Below, piece after piece: positions 54,986-64,000 of a DNA stretch of 64,000 bases (the first letter of the stretch is position 1; each line of letters starts with the position of its first letter). Below the pieces are notes generated by a model. It ran no database searches. It was not told where the DNA came from and saw only the letters and a list, made by a program, of their open reading frames with translations. The stretch comes from Flavobacteriales bacterium. Lineage in GTDB: Bacteria; Bacteroidota; Bacteroidia; UBA10329. A program made the position numbers and the translations under genes. The DNA lies in contig WGMW01000056.1 in NCBI GenBank assembly GCA_016124845.1, positions 1 through 64,000 on the forward strand, written 5' to 3'.

Positions 54986-57900
54986 CTATTGCACCACCAC
55001 CCGACTGAACAGGTTGACGTCATTTGTCCTCATGGCCCTTACAATATAGACCCCGTTACTGAAACCACTCAACTTCAATTCCATATTGCTTTGGTCGCTT
55101 GCCTCATTCAGTGGAACATCCGACTGCCAGACCAAACGGCCGGAAGCATCCATGACCGTCAACTTTTTAAGGTCTGTGCAAACCACGGTAAACTCTCCTG
55201 AATTCGGGTTAGGGTAAACAGAGAACACATCTCCCTTATTGAACATTCCCTGCTGCATGAGCAAGGAATCCCTTGCTGTTGCGTAGGTGAGCGAATCCGT
55301 ATTCAACGTGTCACCCTCCTCATCTTCCCCTGCAAACTTACCACTTGCAAACTCCATACACGGATTGATCCTCGCAGTATAGTCCGATCCATATTCTGCC
55401 TTAAAGCCCGGATGTATTCTGACCCAATCTGCTGCAACATGGTCTGCCTGAATACCAGCCGAGACGACCGTAGAAATGGAATTCCAATACTGATCGATGG
55501 CGACCTCCAGGTCAACGGCATACCTATCGTTCTGTGGCGATGGCTGATTGATTGGCCCATTGACATATTCGGTAGGGTCTTCGGGAGGGAAGGTTGCCAT
55601 TGGTTGAATCTCCACGTGTATTGGGTTTGAATACGTTAATGTACATCCAGGTTGACCGTACCAAGAAGGTGGGTTTGCAGTCCACGAGTAGCCGTATCTA
55701 AATTCATAATTCGCGGTGAAATCATAGGTGCCCGGTGCACTAAATGTGAGGCATCCATCCCCTTCAACAGTAACTTGCTCAGGCAAGTCCGTATAAGAAA
55801 CGAAATCGTCAGAAAATCTGGACCCCACAGCATTGTAAACATCACAGGGTCCGTTTGCATAGTTAAAAACGCTGGACACAAAAGTGAAACTACCCGGATA
55901 TAACCCTGATTCAGAACATCGCCCTAAGTCAAAATTACGCCAATAACCATACATAGAGTTCTTAATACAAATCTCCTGCCCCGGACAAAATAAACCCAAT
56001 TGAGATTCGAGTTCTAACTGAGGGTCTCCTTGTTCTTCAAAAACATGTAATCTGACATACTCATAACCTAACCCAGCATCAGCCTCAACTGCACATCCAA
56101 GAGCATCCGTCACCCTGAACTTCATGTATGCTGTGTGATCAGGATAGGCAACCGTTATCAGTTGGTTAGGATTGTCAATTGGTACCGTTGGGTGTAACCA
56201 TTCATACTGGTAATCAGGAGTACCTCCAGTCACCTCAGTTCCATCTCCAATTGTTACAGGATCGCCTGAACAACTATATTTCTGCGCATAAAGTCCATGA
56301 ATAGCCAGTTCAGGGTCGGCAACAGCTGATAGTGAATTCGTGCCTACACATCCATTCTGATCGGTGACGAGTAACCAGACATCGGCTTGAGCAAGCCCAT
56401 TATCATTCATGTAGGCACTTACGCCATTGTAGGGTACCGAGGCCGTACTTGAATTGGAAAGGGCAACAGCAGTAGGTGATGAAGAATACATGGCATCCTG
56501 TAGATCTGAGTTACCCAAGTACCAAGCATAGTTATACGGTGCCGTACCACCGCTGGCACCTCCCTGCACATCCATTGGACCTGCGCCATAGCACATGACC
56601 AACTGAGAAGGGTCGACCGTTGCCGTTGGCCCCATACTTGGATCCACTACTACACTCACCTCATCCCAGCTGATGCAACCGGTGGTTAGGTTGGTTGCCT
56701 CCAATGTGTAGGTCTGATTCCCAAATGTACCTGTGGTAATAGGAGAACCTTGGTCATTCCCTTCATTGCCAAGTCCCGGGTCACCCCAACTCCAACTGTA
56801 GGTATAATTACCCGCCACGGTTGGCACAGCGGTCAGTTCGAAACTGCCCATGGGGCACACTCCAACCGGTACGCCAGAACTGGCCGTAACACCTTCAGAA
56901 AGGTCGTTATCAATAAATACACTTATCCAATCTTCGCCCGTGCAACCGTTGTCGTCCGTTACGATCACACGGTAATTGGTATTTCCCAACGGGGCCTCTG
57001 TAGATAAGGCGCCATTTGCTTGTGTCACATCCACAGGAGAAGTCGGACTCCACTCAAACGTGTAATTGCCTGTTCCACCCCCCGTCACATCCAACCCCAA
57101 TGTCACATATCCTCCAGGGCAGGAAACAACATCATCTCCAGCATCAACGATCGGTTTATCGTCATCTACCGTAATGGTTATCTGATCCGTATCGGAACAC
57201 CCGTTTCCATCAGTAACTGTGACCGTATAGGTATAGACGCCATTGCCCAAAGGTGTGAACAACGGATTCTGCACATGGGGGTCATTCAATCCGGTGGTAG
57301 GGGACCAAGAGTATGTATAACCCACTCCCGAACCTCCAGTAACCGCACCACCCAACACCAACGAATTGCCCAAACACAGATTGACATCAGGTCCCGCATC
57401 CGCCTGCACATAACTTCCGGTTATGGTTATCGCATCGGTAGCAGAATTCCCGAAAGCATCCGAAACGGTCAACTCAAGCGTAACGGTACCATCTGGAACT
57501 GTAAGTATAGGATTCAACAAGGCAGGATCCGATACAACTTCAGTAATATCCACCCCAGGAAGACCTCCACCTGACTGAAAATCCCATGAAAATGTGTAGG
57601 GCGGTTTGGTACCTGACTGCACATCACCTCCTATGGTATAGATACTCTCCGGACATGCCACTATATCGTTTCCCGCATCGGCTTGGGTCAAACAGCGAAA
57701 AACTGTAATTGGCTGACTGATACTTGCTTGGTGTCCATATCGGTCTGTCACCGTAATCGAAATATCCTGATGCCAAGGTGTATCCCACGTAAAACTGTTA
57801 TCGATTCTTATCCAGCCATCCTGATGCCCTGAGCCATACTCTGGACATATCCCACCAGAACCATAGAACCAATCGTTTCCGAAGGCAGTTTCCCACGCAC

Positions 57901-60900
57901 TTCCCCACGAACCATCCCTTAGTAAAATCTGTCCTCCTGGTGATCCACCGTATGCTGTTATCTCATCATTTAAAAAATGATACTCTTGATTACACGGACA
58001 ATTTGGATAATCCTGTGCATCGCATACTGCATTATCCCCAGCAAGAAATGGCGAATCTCCAGGAATGACAACAGGACCCACTCCAAGATTCGGGTGAGGA
58101 ACAAAATAGCATTGCCCCATTTGCCCATTTGGTTGGGCGACTGCATTAGGGTTGGAATGAAACGTAATACCCGTGATCTCAGGTCCCGAAGACGAAGTAG
58201 GTGGGCTTGCTATGGAAATGTTGACCGGATTACTGAGCACCGGGTCGCCCCCTACTGTTTCTATTCGTAATTGAACGGTCCAATTACCAGGCCCCAAACG
58301 GTCCGGTTGCAGCGATACCACACTATAGGACACATCCCCCAGAATGCTGAACGAGGCCTGATAAACGCCATTGTACCCATCATAATCTGTAGGGAAGACA
58401 TATTCATGTACTGTAAAGTCCTGTGCAGTAGGACAAGTGAATTGCCAATAGTAGTTTGCAGAACTGACATTTGAACCACTATAGGTCGCATTGAGATAGA
58501 TCCATTCGCTACCTGTAGATACCGATGCCGGGGTTCGAGTAAGGTTAATGGTAGAGACCCCTCCATTGGACACTACATTGAATGTTTGCGAACATGAGTA
58601 CCCAGAGGTGACCGGGTTGGAATCATCGACCGAAAGCGTAACCGTGTATTGGCCCGGCTGCGTAAAATAATGGGACAACGAGGTTCCGTATTGAACCTGA
58701 TTGACACCATTCCCGGTCAGTGTCCATGTATAGCTATAAGGTGGAACTCCGCCACTTGGGTAATCTGCCTGAAAACTCAGAAAATCATAGACGGCATAGC
58801 CTTGATTTACAGAGCTTGTGTTCACAATTTCAAAGCATGGATTCGGTTGGACAAGGGGATCGGCACCTAAACCTACATTCACGTACCCTTGCTTCAGCAT
58901 CATATCAGAAGCTCCACTACCATCTGTCACCGTAAGGGTCACATTCCACAGTCCGATCTGGTCGTACTCAATTTCCGGTGGGTAAGGACCAATGTGAGAA
59001 GACGGAGTACCTCCCGGGAAATCCCATTCATAGACAAGGCTTCCGGTACCCCCTGATACATCTTCATAGAATGTTGCCAGATCGCCTTGCGTTAATTCAA
59101 CCCTGTTTGTCTGTGAATCGTATGGCGAACCATAAAAATCTGCTTGTAATGGAGAAGGAGAACCGCCTCCACTTGGCTCAGTTACATAGATGTAGGCCAC
59201 TTTTTCTTCAAAGTCACTTACACCAGCCTGATCGGTAACTGTAAGCCGAACCGTGTAAACTCCGGGACTGGTGTATGTATGAGGCTGAGGGTTTTCGTCC
59301 GAACTGCTGCTTCCGTCACCAAAGTTCCAAAGCCAGGACGCCACAGGAGCTGCACTTGTTGACAGATTAGTAAAGCTGACCTGTAAAGGAGCATCTCCCA
59401 CCAGTGGAGATGCATCAAAATCGGTGAATACACATGGATTAACAGGCGCTGTGTTTCCTCCTCCACCAAACAAAAATCCAGCAGGAGTGCAAGGAGTCAT
59501 CGTATGAAACTCATGGGTCACATCTGATGGTAGCCCGTAAGTACTTGACCATGTAGACGCACCGGTCCTTTTGGGTAACTGAGTTGCACTGATGTTTTCT
59601 GCACTCTCGTCAAAACCAGTAAGTCCATTGCCCGCTTTGTCTGTACCTGAAATAACCAGTTCATGTACATCTTCTGTCAAGTTTGTCTGTAGGTCAGAAC
59701 TGGAAACTAAGTATTCGAATACTGTCTCATCGTATGAAGACGTGCTTTGCAACTGTGCCGTATATCCGCTGGTTATCGAGGGAATGGAAACCACGGGGGG
59801 ATTTGACCCATCCATCGGTTCACTGAAGGTGACCTCAATATAAACGTCATCATGGTATGGATTGGCATAGCCAAGCACCCTTGAGCTTGAACCGCAACAA
59901 CCATTAAATGGGTGTAATTCTAGTTCGCCCGTACTTTCATTCCATTCCCTACGCCCCTCATAAATCATTTCGGCCCCGGAAAATTCGGAAGGACTCTGAC
60001 CGGTACTTATTCTTACGTGTTTAACATAGGGCTTGAAATTATCAACCATTACATTCCGGGAAACCTCCCCATTTGGATGTTCCAAGTCTGAAAATGATAC
60101 TTTGGCCGTGTAAGTCCCGTCTTCAAACTTAGCCTCCTCGTAGCATCTTGCTTTACTATAGCCGCTAGTATACCCATTGGGTGTGTTAACCGAACTATGA
60201 GCATCTGTGGCCCAGCACTCGTCCTGCGAGATATCTGCACCATTGCCCGTGTTAGCAGACGTATTTGTAGGAATCAGCACTCTATATTCTTCCCAACCAG
60301 ATTGATCATGGTTAGACCGATCTGTTAATGCATCAACAAAAGTGGAGCAATCACACGTTGAACATGGGGGGTTACAACCAATGGCCAGCCAATTATCAGA
60401 TTTGAAAAGTTTGAAATCAGGTAAACTGCCAAAACTATAGCCGACTTCATAAGGCATTACGTATGGTGGACCACTTGCAGCTTGCAGGTCATGCAATTCA
60501 ACCGCAATATCCACACCTCCCCAAACCTTAACAGGCATGCCTTGTGTTTGAGGTTCAGGAAAATAAGTCAAAGGCCCATAATTAGGGGCTAATAAATTCT
60601 CAGCGAACCGAAATGTTAACTGATCACCATCTAGATCATAAAGCTGCGGGGCATTCTGATACGGGTCTCTATGCCCAGGTTCTTGGAATAATTTCAAAGG
60701 ATTTCTAAAATTTGCCGGGTTACCAGAGGTCCCCCCAACATAATAACCCATGTGAACATGGTCTTCGTATGGGGGTGCAAAGTGATTCTCTCCAATGGAG
60801 CCCAATATCTGTCCAGGATGAACGCTTGGTGGTTCAAGCATTTGTTGGGATGCAAGTAAAAAAAGTGCTTCAGCAAAGGAACCATCTCCAACATGATTGT

Positions 60901-61510
60901 ACTCATACAACTCCATCGTTGACCCAATGCTCAGTGGGAATGCTGCATTGCTTTCAAATATCTGTATAACGATTTGCACATTATCTACATCTGGATGATT
61001 AACTGCATTGATAAAACCGCCTTTTGCGGCTCTTACTTGTGCACCCCCACCAAGCACATCTAACCCTTCGTGCAGGTTACGAACGGCACCAGAACCATAG
61101 GGCTGATTGAAGGTATGCAAGATGTCATTTTGCGAGGAACACCATACAACAATAAAAGATTGCATAACGGTTGTGCTTGTCCCACTTCCCTGTTCTTCTA
61201 CCTTGAACCTATACATGTCCGATTGATTGAATTGGGCAGCTGGAATGGTATACGTAAACAAGTACCCAGCTGATGACCCAGAAAATATAGTGGCCAAAGT
61301 ATAACTGCTCTGGGTCGTAACATTCATATAAGAAAGCTCATATGTGACATTCTGTGAACCTGAAGGACACTTAAAATCAACATACATACCAACGGAATTT
61401 GCCGGCAATACCCGGAGTCTACTCACTTGCTGAGACTGCGCCAATGAAACGAGGGAAAATGATGCAATAAGCAAGGTTAATACTACTTGGCGGGCTACTA
61501 AATTACTCAT
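54986..61510 (-). CDS. Giant M23-like / PKD-repeat protein with T9SS sorting domain
   Basis: 2174 residues. Signal peptide about 1-24 (ends SLAQ). Residues about 130-280 form an M23/LytM-like domain with both zinc motifs: HEGLD (HxxxD, about 147) and HVH (HxH, about 252). A long Ig/PKD region follows: LWNFGDGSSSSDENPQPHTY (about 750), VYEWDFPGGTPSSHIGPYPP (about 840), then several repeats of the form DAGDDVVSCPGGYVTLG (about 1270-1560). The C-terminus is a T9SS CTD beginning VYPNPNSGEFTVV. Established for such parts: M23 domains cut peptide cross-links, and PKD domains mediate binding or spacing. It is a large exported protein whose target is unknown. It overlaps the upstream gene by 4 bases. 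Confidence 0.88.
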   Translation of the reverse strand: MSNLVARQVVLTLLIASFSLVSLAQSQQVSRLRVLPANSVGMYVDFKCPSGSQNVTYELSYMNVTTQSSYTLATIFSGSSAGYLFTYTIPAAQFNQSDMYRFKVEEQGSGTSTTVMQSFIVVWCSSQNDILHTFNQPYGSGAVRNLHEGLDVLGGGAQVRAAKGGFINAVNHPDVDNVQIVIQIFESNAAFPLSIGSTMELYEYNHVGDGSFAEALFLLASQQMLEPPSVHPGQILGSIGENHFAPPYEDHVHMGYYVGGTSGNPANFRNPLKLFQEPGHRDPYQNAPQLYDLDGDQLTFRFAENLLAPNYGPLTYFPEPQTQGMPVKVWGGVDIAVELHDLQAASGPPYVMPYEVGYSFGSLPDFKLFKSDNWLAIGCNPPCSTCDCSTFVDALTDRSNHDQSGWEEYRVLIPTNTSANTGNGADISQDECWATDAHSSVNTPNGYTSGYSKARCYEEAKFEDGTYTAKVSFSDLEHPNGEVSRNVMVDNFKPYVKHVRISTGQSPSEFSGAEMIYEGRREWNESTGELELHPFNGCCGSSSRVLGYANPYHDDVYIEVTFSEPMDGSNPPVVSIPSITSGYTAQLQSTSSYDETVFEYLVSSSDLQTNLTEDVHELVISGTDKAGNGLTGFDESAENISATQLPKRTGASTWSSTYGLPSDVTHEFHTMTPCTPAGFLFGGGGNTAPVNPCVFTDFDASPLVGDAPLQVSFTNLSTSAAPVASWLWNFGDGSSSSDENPQPHTYTSPGVYTVRLTVTDQAGVSDFEEKVAYIYVTEPSGGGSPSPLQADFYGSPYDSQTNRVELTQGDLATFYEDVSGGTGSLVYEWDFPGGTPSSHIGPYPPEIEYDQIGLWNVTLTVTDGSGASDMMLKQGYVNVGLGADPLVQPNPCFEIVNTSSVNQGYAVYDFLSFQADYPSGGVPPYSYTWTLTGNGVNQVQYGTSLSHYFTQPGQYTVTLSVDDSNPVTSGYSCSQTFNVVSNGGVSTINLTRTPASVSTGSEWIYLNATYSGSNVSSANYYWQFTCPTAQDFTVHEYVFPTDYDGYNGVYQASFSILGDVSYSVVSLQPDRLGPGNWTVQLRIETVGGDPVLSNPVNISIASPPTSSSGPEITGITFHSNPNAVAQPNGQMGQCYFVPHPNLGVGPVVIPGDSPFLAGDNAVCDAQDYPNCPCNQEYHFLNDEITAYGGSPGGQILLRDGSWGSAWETAFGNDWFYGSGGICPEYGSGHQDGWIRIDNSFTWDTPWHQDISITVTDRYGHQASISQPITVFRCLTQADAGNDIVACPESIYTIGGDVQSGTKPPYTFSWDFQSGGGLPGVDITEVVSDPALLNPILTVPDGTVTLELTVSDAFGNSATDAITITGSYVQADAGPDVNLCLGNSLVLGGAVTGGSGVGYTYSWSPTTGLNDPHVQNPLFTPLGNGVYTYTVTVTDGNGCSDTDQITITVDDDKPIVDAGDDVVSCPGGYVTLGLDVTGGGTGNYTFEWSPTSPVDVTQANGALSTEAPLGNTNYRVIVTDDNGCTGEDWISVFIDNDLSEGVTASSGVPVGVCPMGSFELTAVPTVAGNYTYSWSWGDPGLGNEGNDQGSPITTGTFGNQTYTLEATNLTTGCISWDEVSVVVDPSMGPTATVDPSQLVMCYGAGPMDVQGGASGGTAPYNYAWYLGNSDLQDAMYSSSPTAVALSNSSTASVPYNGVSAYMNDNGLAQADVWLLVTDQNGCVGTNSLSAVADPELAIHGLYAQKYSCSGDPVTIGDGTEVTGGTPDYQYEWLHPTVPIDNPNQLITVAYPDHTAYMKFRVTDALGCAVEADAGLGYEYVRLHVFEEQGDPQLELESQLGLFCPGQEICIKNSMYGYWRNFDLGRCSESGLYPGSFTFVSSVFNYANGPCDVYNAVGSRFSDDFVSYTDLPEQVTVEGDGCLTFSAPGTYDFTANYEFRYGYSWTANPPSWYGQPGCTLTYSNPIHVEIQPMATFPPEDPTEYVNGPINQPSPQNDRYAVDLEVAIDQYWNSISTVVSAGIQADHVAADWVRIHPGFKAEYGSDYTARINPCMEFASGKFAGEDEEGDTLNTDSLTYATARDSLLMQQGMFNKGDVFSVYPNPNSGEFTVVCTDLKKLTVMDASGRLVWQSDVPLNEASDQSNMELKLSGFSNGVYIVRAMRTNDVNLFSRVVVQ

Positions 61511-62595
61511 CTCAGAAAGATTTGTTTATTCCCAGAACTCAACCATACATCTCCATCCGCGCGTAAGCCAAATTGTCTTGCATTACTTGGGGTAAATCCC
61601 TTACAATCAATTGAATACCGATTTACAGTGCCAGATTTCCAATCGACTACCACCGCAAACCATTGAGGATTGGCATCTGTGCTGGACCCAATGATAATAA
61701 CCCGCCCGTCAGGCAATGATGAGTATTGATACACAATCAGACGCTGTTCGGACATAGTTCCTTCAACAAGTACCTTGGAAGCATCATTTACATCAACAAC
61801 CCTCCATAGCAATCCATCTGTTGTGAAAATGTCATTGTTTGTGACCCAAGTGTTGATTCCAAATAGACCTCCATTCAAATAAGTCATTGCACCACGTTCG
61901 TTAAATAGATAAATCTTGTAGCTCGATTCATCAGATGAATATCCCCAAAGCAAAAACTTTGTTTTATCAGGGGAAGATTTCAAGGTCGGAGACCAAATCA
62001 GTGGAACGGATACTCGCGAAGAAACCTCGCCTGTATTTGAAATATGAAGTAGCTGAATTTCCCTCTTGGATATATTATAGTCAGCGACAAGCCATATATC
62101 ATTGTTCGACCCCACGACAGGTTTACTTGAAATACTCGAACCACATTGTATCAAACCTGTTGAGCGACCGTCAACTACAGACACAATTTCAACGGCAATA
62201 CCTCCTCCCCTATGAGAACCGGGGGGACTACCATAAAGTACCAGCAACCGTCCGTCTTCAATCCATTCATAGGATGGCAATCGCGAAACTTCTATTGACG
62301 AGCCATTTATTCGAAGAACGCTCTTGGTCAATCTTTCAAACTCACTTCCCTTGTTCTGAGATTCGAAAGTTCCTGTGACATCACCCCCCTTATTGCATAA
62401 GACCTTTACATCATTTTCATAACCCAAGTCAATACAGACAGCCTTCTCTTCATCTTTTACCAAATCTAAAGGGTTAATTTTCTGCTTCGAAAAAGGTTGC
62501 GAATCCCTTTCCTGCGCAGACAACTCCGCTACCCAAAATGCAGCAAAAAATACTAGTCCGACCATCTGGATCATTCTATTAATTGTTAAATTCAT
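61507..62595 (-). CDS. Exported protein of unknown function, probable beta-propeller
   Basis: 362 residues. Signal peptide MNLTINRMIQMVGLVFFAAF ends near LSAQE. The rest shows repeated short strands with G-x-W and D-G-R turns (YEWIEDGRLLVLYGSPPGSH, WSPTLKSSPDKTKFLLWGYS, GTVNRYSIDCKGFTPSNARQ), like a propeller of six or seven blades. No T9SS CTD and no lipobox. The stop overlaps the start of the M23/PKD gene (ATGA at 61507-61510), so the two are coupled and may act together. Confidence 0.75.
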   Translation of the reverse strand: MNLTINRMIQMVGLVFFAAFWVAELSAQERDSQPFSKQKINPLDLVKDEEKAVCIDLGYENDVKVLCNKGGDVTGTFESQNKGSEFERLTKSVLRINGSSIEVSRLPSYEWIEDGRLLVLYGSPPGSHRGGGIAVEIVSVVDGRSTGLIQCGSSISSKPVVGSNNDIWLVADYNISKREIQLLHISNTGEVSSRVSVPLIWSPTLKSSPDKTKFLLWGYSSDESSYKIYLFNERGAMTYLNGGLFGINTWVTNNDIFTTDGLLWRVVDVNDASKVLVEGTMSEQRLIVYQYSSLPDGRVIIIGSSTDANPQWFAVVVDWKSGTVNRYSIDCKGFTPSNARQFGLRADGDVWLSSGNKQIFLR

Positions 62596-62604
62596 TTTCG
62601 AATT

Positions 62605-63696
62605 TTAAAATTCAACTCCATTTTCATTGTACGCGGCAATGCCCATGTTGGTGGCCACCCATGCATTATTGTTGTGGTCAAAGGCCAGATCGTATGGCCA
62701 TACATTTCCTTCAAACACCTGTGTCAGGTCGGCTGTCTCCTCTGCAGCTCCTCCTTTGTAGCGGTAAAGGATGGAGAGGGGTGGGGTAACAGCTATCCAA
62801 TCCTTGCGATAAAACCAAAGGTGATCCTCTCTATCTACTGTGAACCCATCAATATATGGGTCAATGCTCAACGCCAAACTTTGCACTACACCATTGCTTA
62901 ATCGAAAAAGCTGGGTGTCAGTAAACAGATAGGTATTACCTGTCCCATCGGCAACCATGGCCCGGAAATCTTCATACAGCGGCCCTCCCCACGCGGCACA
63001 GTCAGGGCATCCGAGAAGCGAATCAGGATCTATGACACGCTGCCAACTTCCATCAGCCATCAACCCAACAATGTTATTCCAGTAATCATGCATGGTGATC
63101 CACTTGTTGCCCACGTTGTCCACGCTAAGCAACACGCTGGTACCTACGTAGCCGGGATATGTATAGTGAAACGTTTCCCCGGTTTCCACATTCAGTTGAA
63201 ACAGCCCAGAGCTATAATGCACCAGCCAAACTTCGGATCCAAACGTTGCAAAATGGCTGATCCCTATTTGGACTCCTTCTGCAATGAACTGGTCCATCGG
63301 GTAGGTCTGCGCCACTTGGCCATCCTTGAAGCGTACCATGGCCTCCATGCCCAACAGCCATACCGATCCATCCGTTGTGCTTTTCATGTGGTTTCCATCG
63401 GAAAGGTAATAGGGGTCCTGAGGCACAAAGGCAAATTCGGACACCTGCCATCCATCACTTCCCTTTTGCAGGTAGAACAGTTTGTAGGTGTTCGTCTCAT
63501 CGGTGGCCTGCACCGCATAGACGTTTCCAGAAACGTCAGCACAGATGGTAAACTCACGGAATGACTCCAGCCCCACCTGCTCCGCACTATAGCTTATCCA
63601 ATTCGGATAGATGGGTGCTTCCTTTCTGCAACCGTGCAGCCCTACAACCAAGAAGACCCACGCGAGGATGACCGTTATTTTCCAAGCCCTATTCAT
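62605..63696 (-). CDS. Propeller-like lipoprotein
   Basis: 363 residues. Lipoprotein signal with lipobox LHGC (Cys about 23). The body has two-component-regulator-type propeller motifs (NKWITMHDYWNNIVG, DREDHLWFYRKDWIAV, DLAFDHNNNAWVATNMGIAA), so it looks like a ligand-binding propeller held at a membrane. The gene starts 8 bases inside the end of the upstream gene and ends 9 bases before the next one, as in an operon. Confidence 0.8.
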   Translation of the reverse strand: MNRAWKITVILAWVFLVVGLHGCRKEAPIYPNWISYSAEQVGLESFREFTICADVSGNVYAVQATDETNTYKLFYLQKGSDGWQVSEFAFVPQDPYYLSDGNHMKSTTDGSVWLLGMEAMVRFKDGQVAQTYPMDQFIAEGVQIGISHFATFGSEVWLVHYSSGLFQLNVETGETFHYTYPGYVGTSVLLSVDNVGNKWITMHDYWNNIVGLMADGSWQRVIDPDSLLGCPDCAAWGGPLYEDFRAMVADGTGNTYLFTDTQLFRLSNGVVQSLALSIDPYIDGFTVDREDHLWFYRKDWIAVTPPLSILYRYKGGAAEETADLTQVFEGNVWPYDLAFDHNNNAWVATNMGIAAYNENGVEF

Positions 63697-64000
63697 CCCT
63701 GCCCAAGTATTTGATCACGCCCTTATCCGTTGCCGCAAAAAGTTCATTGTTTGAGTTGAAGGCCAAGTCGTGAACGATGACATTCCCTTCTTCGATCGCA
63801 TCGCGTGCATTCACGGTCAATTCGTCACCACCATTGGGCTGAAGCCCTATGTACGGCTGATAATCGGGGCCACCACTGTAGTAGGCCAGAAAGCCGTCAT
63901 AGTCGAACACGGAACCCGAATAGTAATGAGGTGCCTCGGAGAGTGCCAATGTGGGTACATCTGTGTATTCAGGAACCCTCTGAACATGACTGTTCCCTCC
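63689..64000 (-). CDS. Propeller-like protein, 5' part outside the window (partial)
   Basis: The last 104 codons of a gene that continues past base 64000; the frame is open to the edge. It has DLAFNSNNELFAATDKGVIK, closely similar to the end of the downstream lipoprotein, so the two are tandem paralogues. An apparent start at 63949 is a TTG in the middle of the gene and is not real. Confidence 0.75.
   Translation of the reverse strand, partial: GGNSHVQRVPEYTDVPTLALSEAPHYYSGSVFDYDGFLAYYSGGPDYQPYIGLQPNGGDELTVNARDAIEEGNVIVHDLAFNSNNELFAATDKGVIKYLGRDE

Noticed and set aside
1-64000. tRNA or rRNA genes
   Set aside because: I looked by eye for T-arm (GGTTCGAATCC-type) patterns and rRNA landmarks and found none. 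A tRNA scan could still reveal one I overlooked.

Overview
The window is a chromosomal segment of an aerobic Bacteroidetes bacterium, most likely of the order Flavobacteriales. The evidence is SprA, several proteins ending in type IX secretion (T9SS) sorting domains, an alternative complex III operon joined to a cytochrome oxidase, TAnnTTTG-type promoter elements, a methionine synthase split over two genes, and almost no Shine-Dalgarno sites. No rRNA, tRNA, CRISPR array or prophage was seen.

Layout. 1-4028: the tail of an unknown gene, then two secreted proteins with T9SS sorting domains; one also has a YadA-like head and an S74-like tail-fibre domain. 4215-5231: a small acidic protein with a terminator, then a 189-bp array with an exact 21-bp period, then a gene for an 81-residue basic protein. 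5243-12930: an M20 amidohydrolase, a half-size TauE/SafE permease, a large TolB-propeller/outer-membrane protein, an MBL hydrolase, an EEP-family hydrolase and a DUF1571 protein. 13054-16895: an M16 lipoprotein peptidase and two AT-rich orphan genes. 16931-21851: the methionine synthase locus, with a SAM riboswitch, metH part 1, a four-helix-bundle (IVP/S23) gene bounded by 29-bp inverted repeats, and metH part 2 carrying an in-frame DUF559 nuclease. 22693-33846: actABCDEF-ctaCD. 34071-39529: a SPOR protein, a PPIase-like protein and a 1361-residue tail-fibre-like surface protein. 39841-46589: two tandem RemB/Wzi-like barrels, three TonB paralogues, VanZ and GcvH. 46645-54817: sprA and ruvA. 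54986-64000: a 2174-residue M23/PKD T9SS protein and three propeller-like proteins, the last cut by the window end.

How the genes work together. The act/cta operon encodes a quinol-to-oxygen respiratory chain (alternative complex III to a heme-copper oxidase). SprA is the outer-membrane channel of the T9SS and probably exports the CTD-bearing proteins seen here. The TonB paralogues, RemB-like barrels, SPOR protein and PPIase-like protein also belong to the envelope. metH is controlled by the SAM riboswitch.

Most unusual content. (1) The DUF559 nuclease domain lies in frame in the linker before the cobalamin domain of MetH and is bounded by C/G-run palindromes; the same repeat family occurs as a REPIN-like pair at 6854-6946 and inside another gene at 11211-11250. 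(2) The IVP gene sits between the two metH parts within 29-bp inverted repeats that match at 24 of 29 positions; they supply the end of metH part 1 and the start codon of metH part 2, and a further related copy lies after metH. (3) The 21-bp-period array directly abuts the start of a small basic protein gene. Several other dispersed palindromes are present, so this genome appears rich in small mobile repeats.
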